NCBI RefSeq assembly: GCF_000426825.1
Contig: NZ_AUGC01000012.1
Coordinates: forward strand, 45,780 to 109,779
Source of the DNA: Thermonema rossianum DSM 10300
GTDB lineage: Bacteria; Bacteroidota; Bacteroidia; Cytophagales; Thermonemataceae
Length of the DNA: 64,000 nucleotides
Direction: 5' to 3'
Made by a program: the position numbers and the translations under genes. Positions 1-7,115 of the stretch are shown here, piece by piece; the first letter of the stretch is position 1; each line of letters starts with the position of its first letter. The notes under the pieces were generated by a model. That model saw only the letters and a list, made by a program, of their open reading frames with translations, was not told where the DNA came from and did no database searches.

Positions 1-2
1 TT

Positions 3-605
3 ATTTTCTTCCTTATTGGGGTATATGTTTTGAAAGCTTTCGGCTTATCGACGAGGGCGGCTGTTGCCACATCTTTTTTTTCGAACTTGCTTTTATTCAG
101 CCTCCTTTCGAGAGGTAAAGCAAAGAACTCGGATGATAAAGAAAATAGCTCGAAAAAGGCGGATTTAAAAGACAAGCAAAAAAGCAAAAAAGAATTAATA
201 GAGGAAATGCTTAAATACATGGATGAATCCGAAAGAAAGTATATAAAAGAAATAGAGGATTCGTTAGAAATCGAAGAAATAGAGGAAATTACGGAATCAC
301 TAAAAATGGATAAGATGCTAAGAGAAAAGTATGGAGTAGTATCTGATAAAGAGGAAAGTGTGGATAAATACGAAAGTGAACCATTTGAATACGAAAGTGA
401 ACTACTTGACAAAGTTTTTCAAACAAAAAAAATAAAGAAGGAAACAAAGCAGAGAAAGCATCTTTTAAAAGTACAAGAAGATCATTTGCCCGGCTACCAA
501 GTAAAAAAACAGCAACGAAATGCCTATGCAAGCAAGTTGAAGGACAAAAAACGCCTTAAAGAAGCTTTCATTGCTTCTGAAATACTCAACCGCAAGTATT
601 TTTAA
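3..605 (+). CDS. Hypothetical charged membrane-anchored protein, 5' end outside the window
   Basis: I do not recognise this protein. The reading frame is open to the left edge, so the gene probably starts upstream; the first internal start-like codon is a TTG at 30, which would cut into a hydrophobic stretch (IFFLIGVYVL). A second hydrophobic stretch follows (roughly VATSFFSNLLLFSLL), and then about 150 residues extremely rich in Lys and Glu, including EIEEIEEI-type runs and a short duplication (YESE...YESE, near 367-405). The picture is a membrane anchor with a highly charged, probably helical soluble tail. The A+T content of the tail is clearly higher than in neighbouring genes, which may mean transfer or relaxed constraint. 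It converges on the epimerase gene with a 25-bp gap. Confidence 0.6.
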   Translation: MFFLIGVYVLKAFGLSTRAAVATSFFSNLLLFSLLSRGKAKNSDDKENSSKKADLKDKQKSKKELIEEMLKYMDESERKYIKEIEDSLEIEEIEEITESLKMDKMLREKYGVVSDKEESVDKYESEPFEYESELLDKVFQTKKIKKETKQRKHLLKVQEDHLPGYQVKKQQRNAYASKLKDKKRLKEAFIASEILNRKYF

Positions 606-630
606 GCTTTCTTCTACTTGCTGCAAAGTG

Positions 631-1044
631 TTATTGAGCCGGGTGTTTTTCTTGACAAAGTTCAAGCAAAACGCCTCCGGTAGAGCGCGGGTGTACAAAA
701 CAAATTAGCTTATTGTCGGCCCCTTCTTTTGGTTCTTCGTTGATAAGCTCAAAGCCGGCGGCACGCAAACGCTCCATTTCGGCGTGTATGTCGTCTACTT
801 CTACAGCCACATGATGGATGCCCTGTCCACGCTTCTGCAGATATTTGTAAATGGCACTTTCTTCGTGCATAGCGCCCAATAACTCCACTTTGCTTTCGCC
901 CAACTCAAAAAAAACAGTGGTGACGCCTTCGGAAGGCACCGTTTCTTCTTTATAGGCTTTGCGGTTCAATAGCACCTCAAACAGATGGGTGGCTTGTTTC
1001 AAATCGGCAACGGCAATGCCCAAGTGTTCTATTTTCTTTATCAT
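631..1044 (-). CDS. mce: Methylmalonyl-CoA epimerase
   Basis: Vicinal-oxygen-chelate family protein of about 137 residues that interconverts (R)- and (S)-methylmalonyl-CoA, the step between propionyl-CoA carboxylase and methylmalonyl-CoA mutase. Two glyoxalase-like halves are visible. The expected metal ligands sit in IEHLGIAV near the N-terminus, VELLG in the middle, GIHHVAVEVDD and the C-terminal LLEL. I chose the start at 1044 (MIKKIEHLG) because family members begin just before IEHLGIAV; an upstream ATG at 1071 would add nine residues. The gene is divergent from a biotin carrier protein that could serve the preceding carboxylation step, so the two may share a control region (inference). 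Confidence 0.9.
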   Translation of the reverse strand: MIKKIEHLGIAVADLKQATHLFEVLLNRKAYKEETVPSEGVTTVFFELGESKVELLGAMHEESAIYKYLQKRGQGIHHVAVEVDDIHAEMERLRAAGFELINEEPKEGADNKLICFVHPRSTGGVLLELCQEKHPAQ

Positions 1045-1112
1045 CTCTGCGTATTTTTTAACATCTCTCAAAAATAGTTATTTTCGCTGATGCACTAAAC
1101 CGGTTCAAGTCC

Positions 1113-1646
1113 ATGAAACTCACACTCCGGCTTTTAAATACAGATGAATTTAGTGAATTGCCTGCCGCTGCCGAAGGCATAGAAGTAGAAAGCAAAGACA
1201 AGCAGCTGTTGCTGAATGGGGTAGCGCAAAGTATAGACATACGCCCGCTCGATGCGCGCCGCTTTCATTTGATTGCCGGGCAACGCTCTTATACTGTCGA
1301 AGTATTGGAAATAAACAAGACAGAAAAGAGCATTACACTGCTGATGAACGGCAAGACCTTGCGGTGGGGCATTCAAGAACCCATAGACCTGTTGCTCAAA
1401 GAGATGGGGATTGATCAGGCGGCGGCACTCCAAGCCGAAGACCTGAAAGCGCCCATGCCGGGCTTGGTATTGGACATTAAAGTAAGTGTGGGGCAGGAAG
1501 TCAAAAAGGGCGACGCTTTGCTCATCTTGGAAGCCATGAAAATGGAAAACGTGCTGAAAGCGCCTGCCGACGCCAAAGTAAAAAACATTTGTATTGAAAA
1601 AGGGCAGGGGGTAGAGAAAAATCAAGTACTCATAGAGTTCGAATAA
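1113..1646 (+). CDS. Biotin carboxyl carrier protein (biotin/lipoyl-attachment domain)
   Basis: Stand-alone carrier subunit of 177 residues for a biotin-dependent carboxylase. The last ~75 residues form a biotinyl domain with the classic EAMKMEN motif; the biotinylated lysine is K143. The N-terminal ~100 residues form a separate beta-rich domain seen in acyl-CoA carboxylase carrier chains. Its place head-to-head with methylmalonyl-CoA epimerase suggests a propionyl-CoA/methylmalonyl-CoA carboxylase role rather than fatty-acid synthesis, but pyruvate carboxylase or acetyl-CoA carboxylase use cannot be excluded because the biotin carboxylase and carboxyltransferase subunits are not in the window. 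Confidence 0.85.
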   Translation: MKLTLRLLNTDEFSELPAAAEGIEVESKDKQLLLNGVAQSIDIRPLDARRFHLIAGQRSYTVEVLEINKTEKSITLLMNGKTLRWGIQEPIDLLLKEMGIDQAAALQAEDLKAPMPGLVLDIKVSVGQEVKKGDALLILEAMKMENVLKAPADAKVKNICIEKGQGVEKNQVLIEFE

Positions 1647-1676
1647 AGCGGGACTTACAGGCAGCATTTGCTTCTT

Positions 1677-2414
1677 TCATGCAAAGGCATCGCCGGCGTA
1701 AGCCAAGGTGATGACACCAACTGACTGCGGTCCGGCCACTTGTATTGTTTGATAGAGTGCTTCCAAAGTAGCGCCCGTAGTCAGCACATCATCTACCAGC
1801 ACCACCTTTTGATGACGCAGGGTGCTTTTGCCTTCGGGTGTCAGTGCAAAAACGTCCCGCACGTTCATCCAGCGCTCCCATAAACCTTTCCGGGTTTGAG
1901 ACGCACGGTGAATATGACGCTCCACGGCTTGTGTCCATACAGCCACAGGCTTATGCCAGGCAGCCGCCAAGCCCCGGGCAAAATATTCACTTTGGTTATA
2001 ACCGCGCTTTCTCTGTTTTTTGGGATGGAGCGGCACAGGTAAAAAACCGTCTATTTCATAAGCAAAGCCGGCACGGCACAAGCGCTCACCATACACATAG
2101 CCCATTTCATAAGCCAGTGTTTTGGCGCCTTTGTATTTGATGGCATGCAGCAGCCTTTGAGTGCTTCCGCCTTTTTGAAAAATCAAAAAGGGCAATACAA
2201 ATCCGGCAGGAATGCGCCCCATAAGCACCTTTCCTGCCGGATTCTCCATATATTGACGTTCGTCTTTAAAAAAGTCGGTATAAGGCAATGCCGCACGACA
2301 CGAAGCACAAACAAAGCGAAGCTCTTCTTTGAGTATGCCCCTGCAAACGATGCAAGCCTCGGGAAAGAGCAAGTGTAAAAAGCCTTCTGCCAATAATTGC
2401 GCCGTAGAATGCAC
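1677..2414 (-). CDS. comF: ComF family phosphoribosyltransferase-like protein
   Basis: A 245-residue ComF-type protein. It has an N-terminal zinc-finger-like part with CIVCRG and CASC pairs, and a C-terminal type I phosphoribosyltransferase fold with the PRPP-loop motif VVLVDDVLTTGATLE. ComF homologues act in natural transformation (uptake or processing of single-stranded DNA) in competent bacteria, and as GntX in others; the biochemical reaction is poorly defined. It is last in a same-strand run with two coiled-coil genes (23-bp gap to the one upstream), so it may be co-transcribed with them. It converges on the biotin carrier gene. Confidence 0.88.
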   Translation of the reverse strand: MHSTAQLLAEGFLHLLFPEACIVCRGILKEELRFVCASCRAALPYTDFFKDERQYMENPAGKVLMGRIPAGFVLPFLIFQKGGSTQRLLHAIKYKGAKTLAYEMGYVYGERLCRAGFAYEIDGFLPVPLHPKKQRKRGYNQSEYFARGLAAAWHKPVAVWTQAVERHIHRASQTRKGLWERWMNVRDVFALTPEGKSTLRHQKVVLVDDVLTTGATLEALYQTIQVAGPQSVGVITLAYAGDAFA

Positions 2415-2437
2415 GACCGCTCCGGTTTAGTGTACGA

Positions 2438-3133
2438 CTACTGCTTAAAAGGGGGCTTTACTTCATCTGCCAACTTGCGTAACAAGCCCGCCACATGGAA
2501 ACGGTTGGCGCCTTCTTCTTCTACTTGCTTGATATTAAGCATGAAATCGTTTTGCAGGTTGCGGATGGCTGCCTGCACTTTCTCTTCCATTGCCTGTACT
2601 CGCTCGTAAATCTCATCTACCACTTCCGCAAGGCTTTCTTTTTGCTGCTGCATCACCTTGGATACGTGGTTTTGCATTTCGCCAATTTCTTTATACAGCA
2701 GCTCGGTGTCGTGTCCGGCAATGAGTTCTTTCACGGCATCCAGGCGTGTGTGCCGCTTAGGCTTGCCTTTGGGCACTCCATATTCAGACTCTTCTATAAA
2801 TACATATTGCTCGTCTTGGCGCAGACGGTCTGCCTCGTGAATGATTTTGGGCAGTTCCTTGTAAAGGTCCTGCAATTGCTCTTTGAACTGTTTACGATTT
2901 TCCTCCATGATGGTCGTAAACAGCTTTTTCATTTCGGCTATTTGATACTCGTAGTCTTTTTTGTTTTCTTGCAAAATAGCCGTAAAGAGGTCTTTCATGC
3001 CTTGAAAGCGGCTCTCTATTTCTTTCTTATCCGGGTTCACTACTGCCTCTTTCAAGTCATCCACCTCTTCGGGGTTGATGGGCTTTTCCTCGGGCTGCTC
3101 TCCGGGATTTTTGTAGAAGTCTTCCATACTCAT
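2438..3133 (-). CDS. Coiled-coil protein of unknown function
   Basis: I do not recognise a named family. The 231-residue protein has no signal peptide or membrane segment. It begins with an acidic, Pro/Glu-rich stretch (about 1-30) and continues as heptad-like helices rich in Glu, Lys and Gln. Two near-repeats are visible (MKDLFTAILQENKKDYEYQI and MKKLFTTIMEENRKQFKEQL, about residues 46-88). It ends in a basic tail. It lies 11 bp downstream of another small coiled-coil gene and 23 bp upstream of comF, which suggests that the two coiled-coil proteins form a complex (inference). Confidence 0.75.
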   Translation of the reverse strand: MSMEDFYKNPGEQPEEKPINPEEVDDLKEAVVNPDKKEIESRFQGMKDLFTAILQENKKDYEYQIAEMKKLFTTIMEENRKQFKEQLQDLYKELPKIIHEADRLRQDEQYVFIEESEYGVPKGKPKRHTRLDAVKELIAGHDTELLYKEIGEMQNHVSKVMQQQKESLAEVVDEIYERVQAMEEKVQAAIRNLQNDFMLNIKQVEEEGANRFHVAGLLRKLADEVKPPFKQ

Positions 3134-3144
3134 AGCTTCGCTGT

Positions 3145-3492
3145 TTATTGGCCTAAGGTGTTGGACATTTGGTCAAAAATCTGCTTCAATGCCGATTTGC
3201 TGACCTGGCGCTGACGCTGGTTCTGCAGCTCTTGTTGCATGGCTGCCTGCACTTGTTGGATTTGATTGAGCAAGCGCTCTTCCGATTTTTCAATGCTGCG
3301 CAGCATTTCTATTTTTACCTCATCGATCTTCACCGATATTTCGGTGCGGTAGCTCTCTACCAGATTTTTCAACTTTTTCAGCTCGTTGTTGTAAGTCTCA
3401 AGCTCTTCACCGAAAATAATCTTCTTGATTTCGTCTAACTTAGAGCTTGACATTTGCGCGCCGCCCATATTGTAGTCTTGTGTGTTTTCCAT
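3145..3492 (-). CDS. Small coiled-coil protein of unknown function
   Basis: A 115-residue, almost wholly helical protein with continuous heptad character from about residue 17 to 100 (Glu/Lys/Gln-rich, ending in a QNQRQRQ stretch). No signal peptide or membrane span is seen. It is the first gene of a three-gene minus-strand run with a second coiled-coil protein (11-bp gap) and comF. The start at 3492 gives MENTQDYN; a second Met at residue 14 (MSSSKLDEIKK) is a plausible alternative. The function is unknown; a partner of the downstream coiled-coil protein is the simplest guess. Confidence 0.75.
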   Translation of the reverse strand: MENTQDYNMGGAQMSSSKLDEIKKIIFGEELETYNNELKKLKNLVESYRTEISVKIDEVKIEMLRSIEKSEERLLNQIQQVQAAMQQELQNQRQRQVSKSALKQIFDQMSNTLGQ

Positions 3493-3598
3493 ACGCTTTT
3501 CAATTTAAACACTTGCTTTTTATATGCCTAAATATAGAAAGTATTTTTCTATTTCAAAAAGAATCATGCCTTGCTTTTCGTTAGCTAAAAAGATATTC

Positions 3599-3606
3599 TA
3601 AGTTTG
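3599..3606 (+). promoter_or_regulatory. Bacteroidota -7 element (TAAGTTTG)
   Basis: TAAGTTTG matches the Bacteroidota -7 consensus TAnnTTTG and lies 26 bp before the ATG at 3633. A clean TTTG -33 element at the usual spacing is not obvious, so the call is tentative. Confidence 0.45.
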
Positions 3607-3632
3607 CAAAAAGATTTATAAACTCAACAGCT

Positions 3633-3986
3633 ATGAAGGATTTGGTAAAAGAGTTCAACGACTACCGGTCGGCAATGAATGAAAAAATTATGGCAGCCGA
3701 CAACCTTGTGCTCAAACGCATATTCAGCCTCGACAGCCAAACATACAAAGAAGGGGCGCTGCCGGTCAAAACCAAAGAGATGCTGGGACTGGCCTGCTCC
3801 ATGGTGCTGCGTTGCGACGACTGCATTCGCTATCATTTGGGCAAGTGTTATGAAGAAGGGGTAAGCGATGCCGAAGTGTTTGAGATATTCTCCATTGCCA
3901 CATTGATTGGGGGCACCATTGTGATTCCTCACCTGCGCCGTGCCGTAGAGTACTGGGAAGCCCTCAAAAACCAAGATGCATCATGA
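3633..3986 (+). CDS. Carboxymuconolactone decarboxylase / AhpD-like protein
   Basis: A 117-residue all-helical protein with the AhpD-type redox signature CDDCIRYHLGKC near residue 52-63: a CxxC pair followed by the conserved His. Family members are either decarboxylases or alkylhydroperoxidase-like thiol reductases. The intact CxxC and His favour a redox role, and the substrate cannot be told from sequence. It is the first gene of a tightly overlapping three-gene operon: its stop overlaps the next start by 4 bp, and exonuclease III follows. The context may hint at oxidative damage response (inference). Confidence 0.85.
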   Translation: MKDLVKEFNDYRSAMNEKIMAADNLVLKRIFSLDSQTYKEGALPVKTKEMLGLACSMVLRCDDCIRYHLGKCYEEGVSDAEVFEIFSIATLIGGTIVIPHLRRAVEYWEALKNQDAS

Positions 3987-4354
3987 GCAAACAAAAACGT
4001 GTGGATCCTTATTTGGAACTGGAATGGCAAAAACTGCTGGGCAAACTGGAAAAAATAATCGGCAAGCGCCCGCAGAATATGGAAGCCGTACTTTTTCTGA
4101 TTGGTATGCGTGAGCTGGGCAAAGGGGCACGCCGCTTCTCCAAAGAGCAAAAGCAAGACCTCATGCATATTGCTGTTTGCAGGGTGCTGAGCAAGTCCGG
4201 TTTTTATGAACTGGAAGGGGTCGATGAGGAAGGTTGGCCCCATTGGAAGTTGGTGAAGCCTTTGCCCAAAGTAGATTTGCTTTCCCAGGAAGCTTTGCTC
4301 ATGTCGCATATCATCGACTATTTTTATGACGAAGGCATTGTAGAGCATGAGTAG
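3983..4354 (+). CDS. Conserved hypothetical protein in the exonuclease III operon
   Basis: I do not recognise a characterised family. The 123-residue soluble protein has a basic N-terminus, a helical middle (GMRELGKGARRFSKEQKQD) and a tail with DEEGWPHW and a final acidic helix. There is no signal peptide. It overlaps the gene before it by 4 bp and the exonuclease III gene after it by 8 bp, so translational coupling is likely. The overlap with xth suggests a role near DNA repair, but nothing in the sequence proves it. Confidence 0.75.
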   Translation: MSKQKRVDPYLELEWQKLLGKLEKIIGKRPQNMEAVLFLIGMRELGKGARRFSKEQKQDLMHIAVCRVLSKSGFYELEGVDEEGWPHWKLVKPLPKVDLLSQEALLMSHIIDYFYDEGIVEHE

Positions 4355-5129
4355 TAAGTTACGCATCATCACTTATAATGTAAACGGTATACGGGCGGCT
4401 GTTCGTAAAGGCTTGGCCGATTGGGTACAGGCCGCCCGTCCTGACGTCTTGTGTCTTCAGGAAATCAAAGCCAATCACGATACTTTCCCCCGTGCACTCT
4501 TTGAGTCATTGGGCTATCGTTGTTATCTGTACCCCGCACAAAAAGCGGGGTATAGTGGTGTGGCCATATTGAGCCGCCTGCCGGCCAAGCAAGTAGTAGA
4601 AGGCATGCAACATCCGCTATATGATGCCGAAGGGCGGGTGCTTCGTGCTTTTTATGAAGGTATTTGCGTGGTATCGGTCTATATGCCCTCGGGGTCTTCG
4701 GGCGATGAGCGCCAAGCGGTCAAGATGCAATTCCTCGAGGACTTCAACCACTTTGTGGAACAACACCGGCAACAATATCCGGAATACCCGCTCGTGATTT
4801 GTGGCGATTTCAATATTTGCCATCAGGCAATAGACATTCATAACCCGGTGCGCAATGCCAACACTTCCGGCTTTTTGCCCGAAGAGCGTGCCTGGATGTC
4901 GGATTTTTTGGAGCGTGGTTTTATCGATACTTTTCGTCATTTCAACCCTGAACCCCATCATTACACATGGTGGAGCTACCGCGCCCGTGCCCGTGAGAAG
5001 AATTTAGGCTGGCGCATCGATTACTGCATGGCCGACGTGCAACTGAAAGAGCAGCTGCAACGGGCGGTCATCTTGCCGGAAGCGCGCCATTCGGACCATT
5101 GCCCAGTGCTGCTCGAACTGTCGCTTTAG
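4347..5129 (+). CDS. xth: Exodeoxyribonuclease III (AP endonuclease)
   Basis: A 260-residue enzyme of the exonuclease III/APE1 family that cleaves at abasic sites and trims 3' ends in base excision repair. The family motifs occur in order: YNVNGIRAA (Asn) at the N-terminus, CLQEIKA (metal-binding Glu), VYMPSGSS, CGDFNICH (catalytic Asp/Asn pair), LGWRIDYCMA and the C-terminal SDHCPV (catalytic Asp-His). The length is typical. The start at 4347 overlaps the preceding gene by 8 bp. It ends the operon that begins at 3633; no clear terminator follows before the next promoter. Confidence 0.95.
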   Translation: MSSKLRIITYNVNGIRAAVRKGLADWVQAARPDVLCLQEIKANHDTFPRALFESLGYRCYLYPAQKAGYSGVAILSRLPAKQVVEGMQHPLYDAEGRVLRAFYEGICVVSVYMPSGSSGDERQAVKMQFLEDFNHFVEQHRQQYPEYPLVICGDFNICHQAIDIHNPVRNANTSGFLPEERAWMSDFLERGFIDTFRHFNPEPHHYTWWSYRARAREKNLGWRIDYCMADVQLKEQLQRAVILPEARHSDHCPVLLELSL

Positions 5130-5152
5130 TGTTGATTTTTTTGTGTATTGCC

Positions 5153-5182
5153 TTTGATGATTCTTACAAGTTGCTATATTTG
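5153..5182 (+). promoter_or_regulatory. Bacteroidota promoter (TTTG-N18-TATATTTG)
   Basis: A TTTG at 5153-5156 and TATATTTG at 5175-5182 are separated by 18 bp, matching the Bacteroidota sigma-A consensus. The -7 box ends 64 bp before the lipoprotein ATG at 5247, which supports the internal start for that gene. Confidence 0.6.
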
Positions 5183-5246
5183 TAAAGTAAGCTTTTGTAA
5201 GTTATATTTCAACACACCTAAAGCCGTCAGTAAAACGCCTGTGTTC

Positions 5247-7019
5247 ATGAAACACTTCCTTTCCTACCTTATATTGGCATTACTTTTTGCTTCCTGCAGC
5301 AGCTCTTCGCAAGAAAACACCCAGCAGGAAAATATACCCAGCGGGCCCGCCAAAGGCGGCGTGTATTATGGTGGGGAGTTCCACCTGAACGAATCCGAAT
5401 ACATCAAGTCATTGTACCCGCTAAGTATTGCCGATGTTTACTCATACCGGGTTGCCTGCCAGATATACGAGGGATTGTTCAAGTTCGACCCGGCCACCCT
5501 CGAAGTAGTGAATGGTTTGGCTGAATCTTATACATTGGACAGCACACGCACCATTTATACTATCAAATTGCGCAAAGGCGTGCGCTTCCATGACGACCCC
5601 TGTTTTCCTGACGGCAAGGGCAGGGAAGTAAAGGCTCAAGATGTAGCTTACTGTTTTCAGCGCGTGTGTACTCAGTCGAGCAACAATCAGGGATTTACCA
5701 TTTTTAAAGATTTGCTCAAGGGCGCCAACGAATACTATGCTGCCTCGGCAGGTGGCAATACGCCCAGCTTCGACATTGCGGGCATCAAAGTAATTGACGA
5801 TTACACCATTCAACTACAGCTGACACGCCCTTACGCTTTCTTTCTTTATAATTTAGCACGTCCGTTTGCCTTTATTTACCCCCGCGAGGCAGTTGAAAAG
5901 TACGGCGAAGACGGGCTGCGCGAAAAAGCCGTCGGTACTGGTCCTTTCTTTTTAGCATCGATAGACCCGGGCAACGCCATTTTGCTCAAGCGCAATCCGC
6001 ACTACTACATGAAAGATGAGCACGGCAACCAATTGCCTTATTTGCATGGGATAAAAATCAGCTTCATACGAGAAAAGAAAACCGAATACAATGAATTCAG
6101 AGCCGGCAAGCTGGATATGGTGTATCGCCTGCCTACGGAGCGAATCATCGATTTCTTGATGGAAGCCGAAAAAAGTGAAAACGGGGAAGTGCAGGACTTT
6201 ATCCTCGACCGCGTGCCTGAAATGGCTACACAGTATCTCACCTTTATGACTGCCAAAGGTGTATTTCAGAACAAAAACCTTCGTAAAGCATTTAACTTTG
6301 CCATAGACCGTGAAAAGATTCTGGAGTTTGTATTGAACGGCGAAGGCGAAGCCCCCGGGCATCATGGCATTGTGCCGCCTGTATTCAAAAACTATGACAT
6401 CAATAAAATCAGAGGCTATCAACTCAATATAGACTCTGCCCAGTACTATCTGGCCAAGGCAGGCTATCCGAATGGCAACGGCTTTCCGGAAATCACCTTG
6501 CAGGTAAACGCCGAAGGCGACCGGCATTTAAACGTGGCTTTGGAAATACAAAAGCAGCTTCAGGAAAACCTCAACATTAAAATCAATATAGAAACCCTGC
6601 CATTTGCACAACTTCTGGAAAACAGTCTGCAGGGCAAATTTGACTTGGTGCGCACAGCTTATTTTGCCGACTACCCCAACCCCGAAAACTTCTTATGGCT
6701 GTTCACCGGCATGGAAGTGCCCGATAGCTTTGAAGAAAAGTCTTATCCCAACATAGCACGCTACAAAAATCCGCGCTATGATGAGCTTTACAACAAAGCA
6801 CTCCTGGCAAGCACGCCGGAAGAGGCCTACCGTTACCTGCAGCAAGCAGAACAAATTTTGCTTGATGATGCAGTTATTTTGGTACTCTGGTACGACGAGG
6901 CCTACCGCCTGACTCAACCCTATGTGCGCAACTTCCCCAACAACCCCATTCAGTATCGCGATTTCACAAAAGTATATTTCGATAAGAGTTATTTTGAAAA
7001 ACAAAACGCTAAAAAATAA
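5247..7019 (+). CDS. Peptide-type ABC transporter substrate-binding lipoprotein (SBP_bac_5 family)
   Basis: A 590-residue extracytoplasmic binding protein of the oligopeptide/nickel (family 5) class. The N-terminus MKHFLSYLILALLFASC is a lipoprotein signal peptide with lipobox FASC, so the mature protein is lipid-anchored outside the inner membrane. Family 5 features include the early SYTLDSTRTIYTIKLRKGVRFHD stretch (split here: SYTLDS and KLRKGVRFHD), the GTGPFFL turn and the AFNFAIDREKIL helix. The frame is open upstream to 5148, but the signal peptide and the promoter at 5153-5182 place the start at 5247. No permease or ATPase genes are adjacent, so its transporter partner must lie elsewhere. 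Confidence 0.88.
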   Translation: MKHFLSYLILALLFASCSSSSQENTQQENIPSGPAKGGVYYGGEFHLNESEYIKSLYPLSIADVYSYRVACQIYEGLFKFDPATLEVVNGLAESYTLDSTRTIYTIKLRKGVRFHDDPCFPDGKGREVKAQDVAYCFQRVCTQSSNNQGFTIFKDLLKGANEYYAASAGGNTPSFDIAGIKVIDDYTIQLQLTRPYAFFLYNLARPFAFIYPREAVEKYGEDGLREKAVGTGPFFLASIDPGNAILLKRNPHYYMKDEHGNQLPYLHGIKISFIREKKTEYNEFRAGKLDMVYRLPTERIIDFLMEAEKSENGEVQDFILDRVPEMATQYLTFMTAKGVFQNKNLRKAFNFAIDREKILEFVLNGEGEAPGHHGIVPPVFKNYDINKIRGYQLNIDSAQYYLAKAGYPNGNGFPEITLQVNAEGDRHLNVALEIQKQLQENLNIKINIETLPFAQLLENSLQGKFDLVRTAYFADYPNPENFLWLFTGMEVPDSFEEKSYPNIARYKNPRYDELYNKALLASTPEEAYRYLQQAEQILLDDAVILVLWYDEAYRLTQPYVRNFPNNPIQYRDFTKVYFDKSYFEKQNAKK

Positions 7020-7115
7020 CGTTTTATCTTGCATGTAGCGGAGTAAGCGCCCAAGCATACGCCAAAAAATCAGTATATTACTACACTTACTCCCGAAAAT
7101 AAAATACATGCAAGT

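Noticed and set aside
2495..3214. Plus-strand ORF of 239 codons antisense to the coiled-coil gene
   Set aside because: A Leu/Phe-rich shadow of the Glu/Lys-rich minus-strand gene; the minus-strand gene has the better start, spacing and composition.
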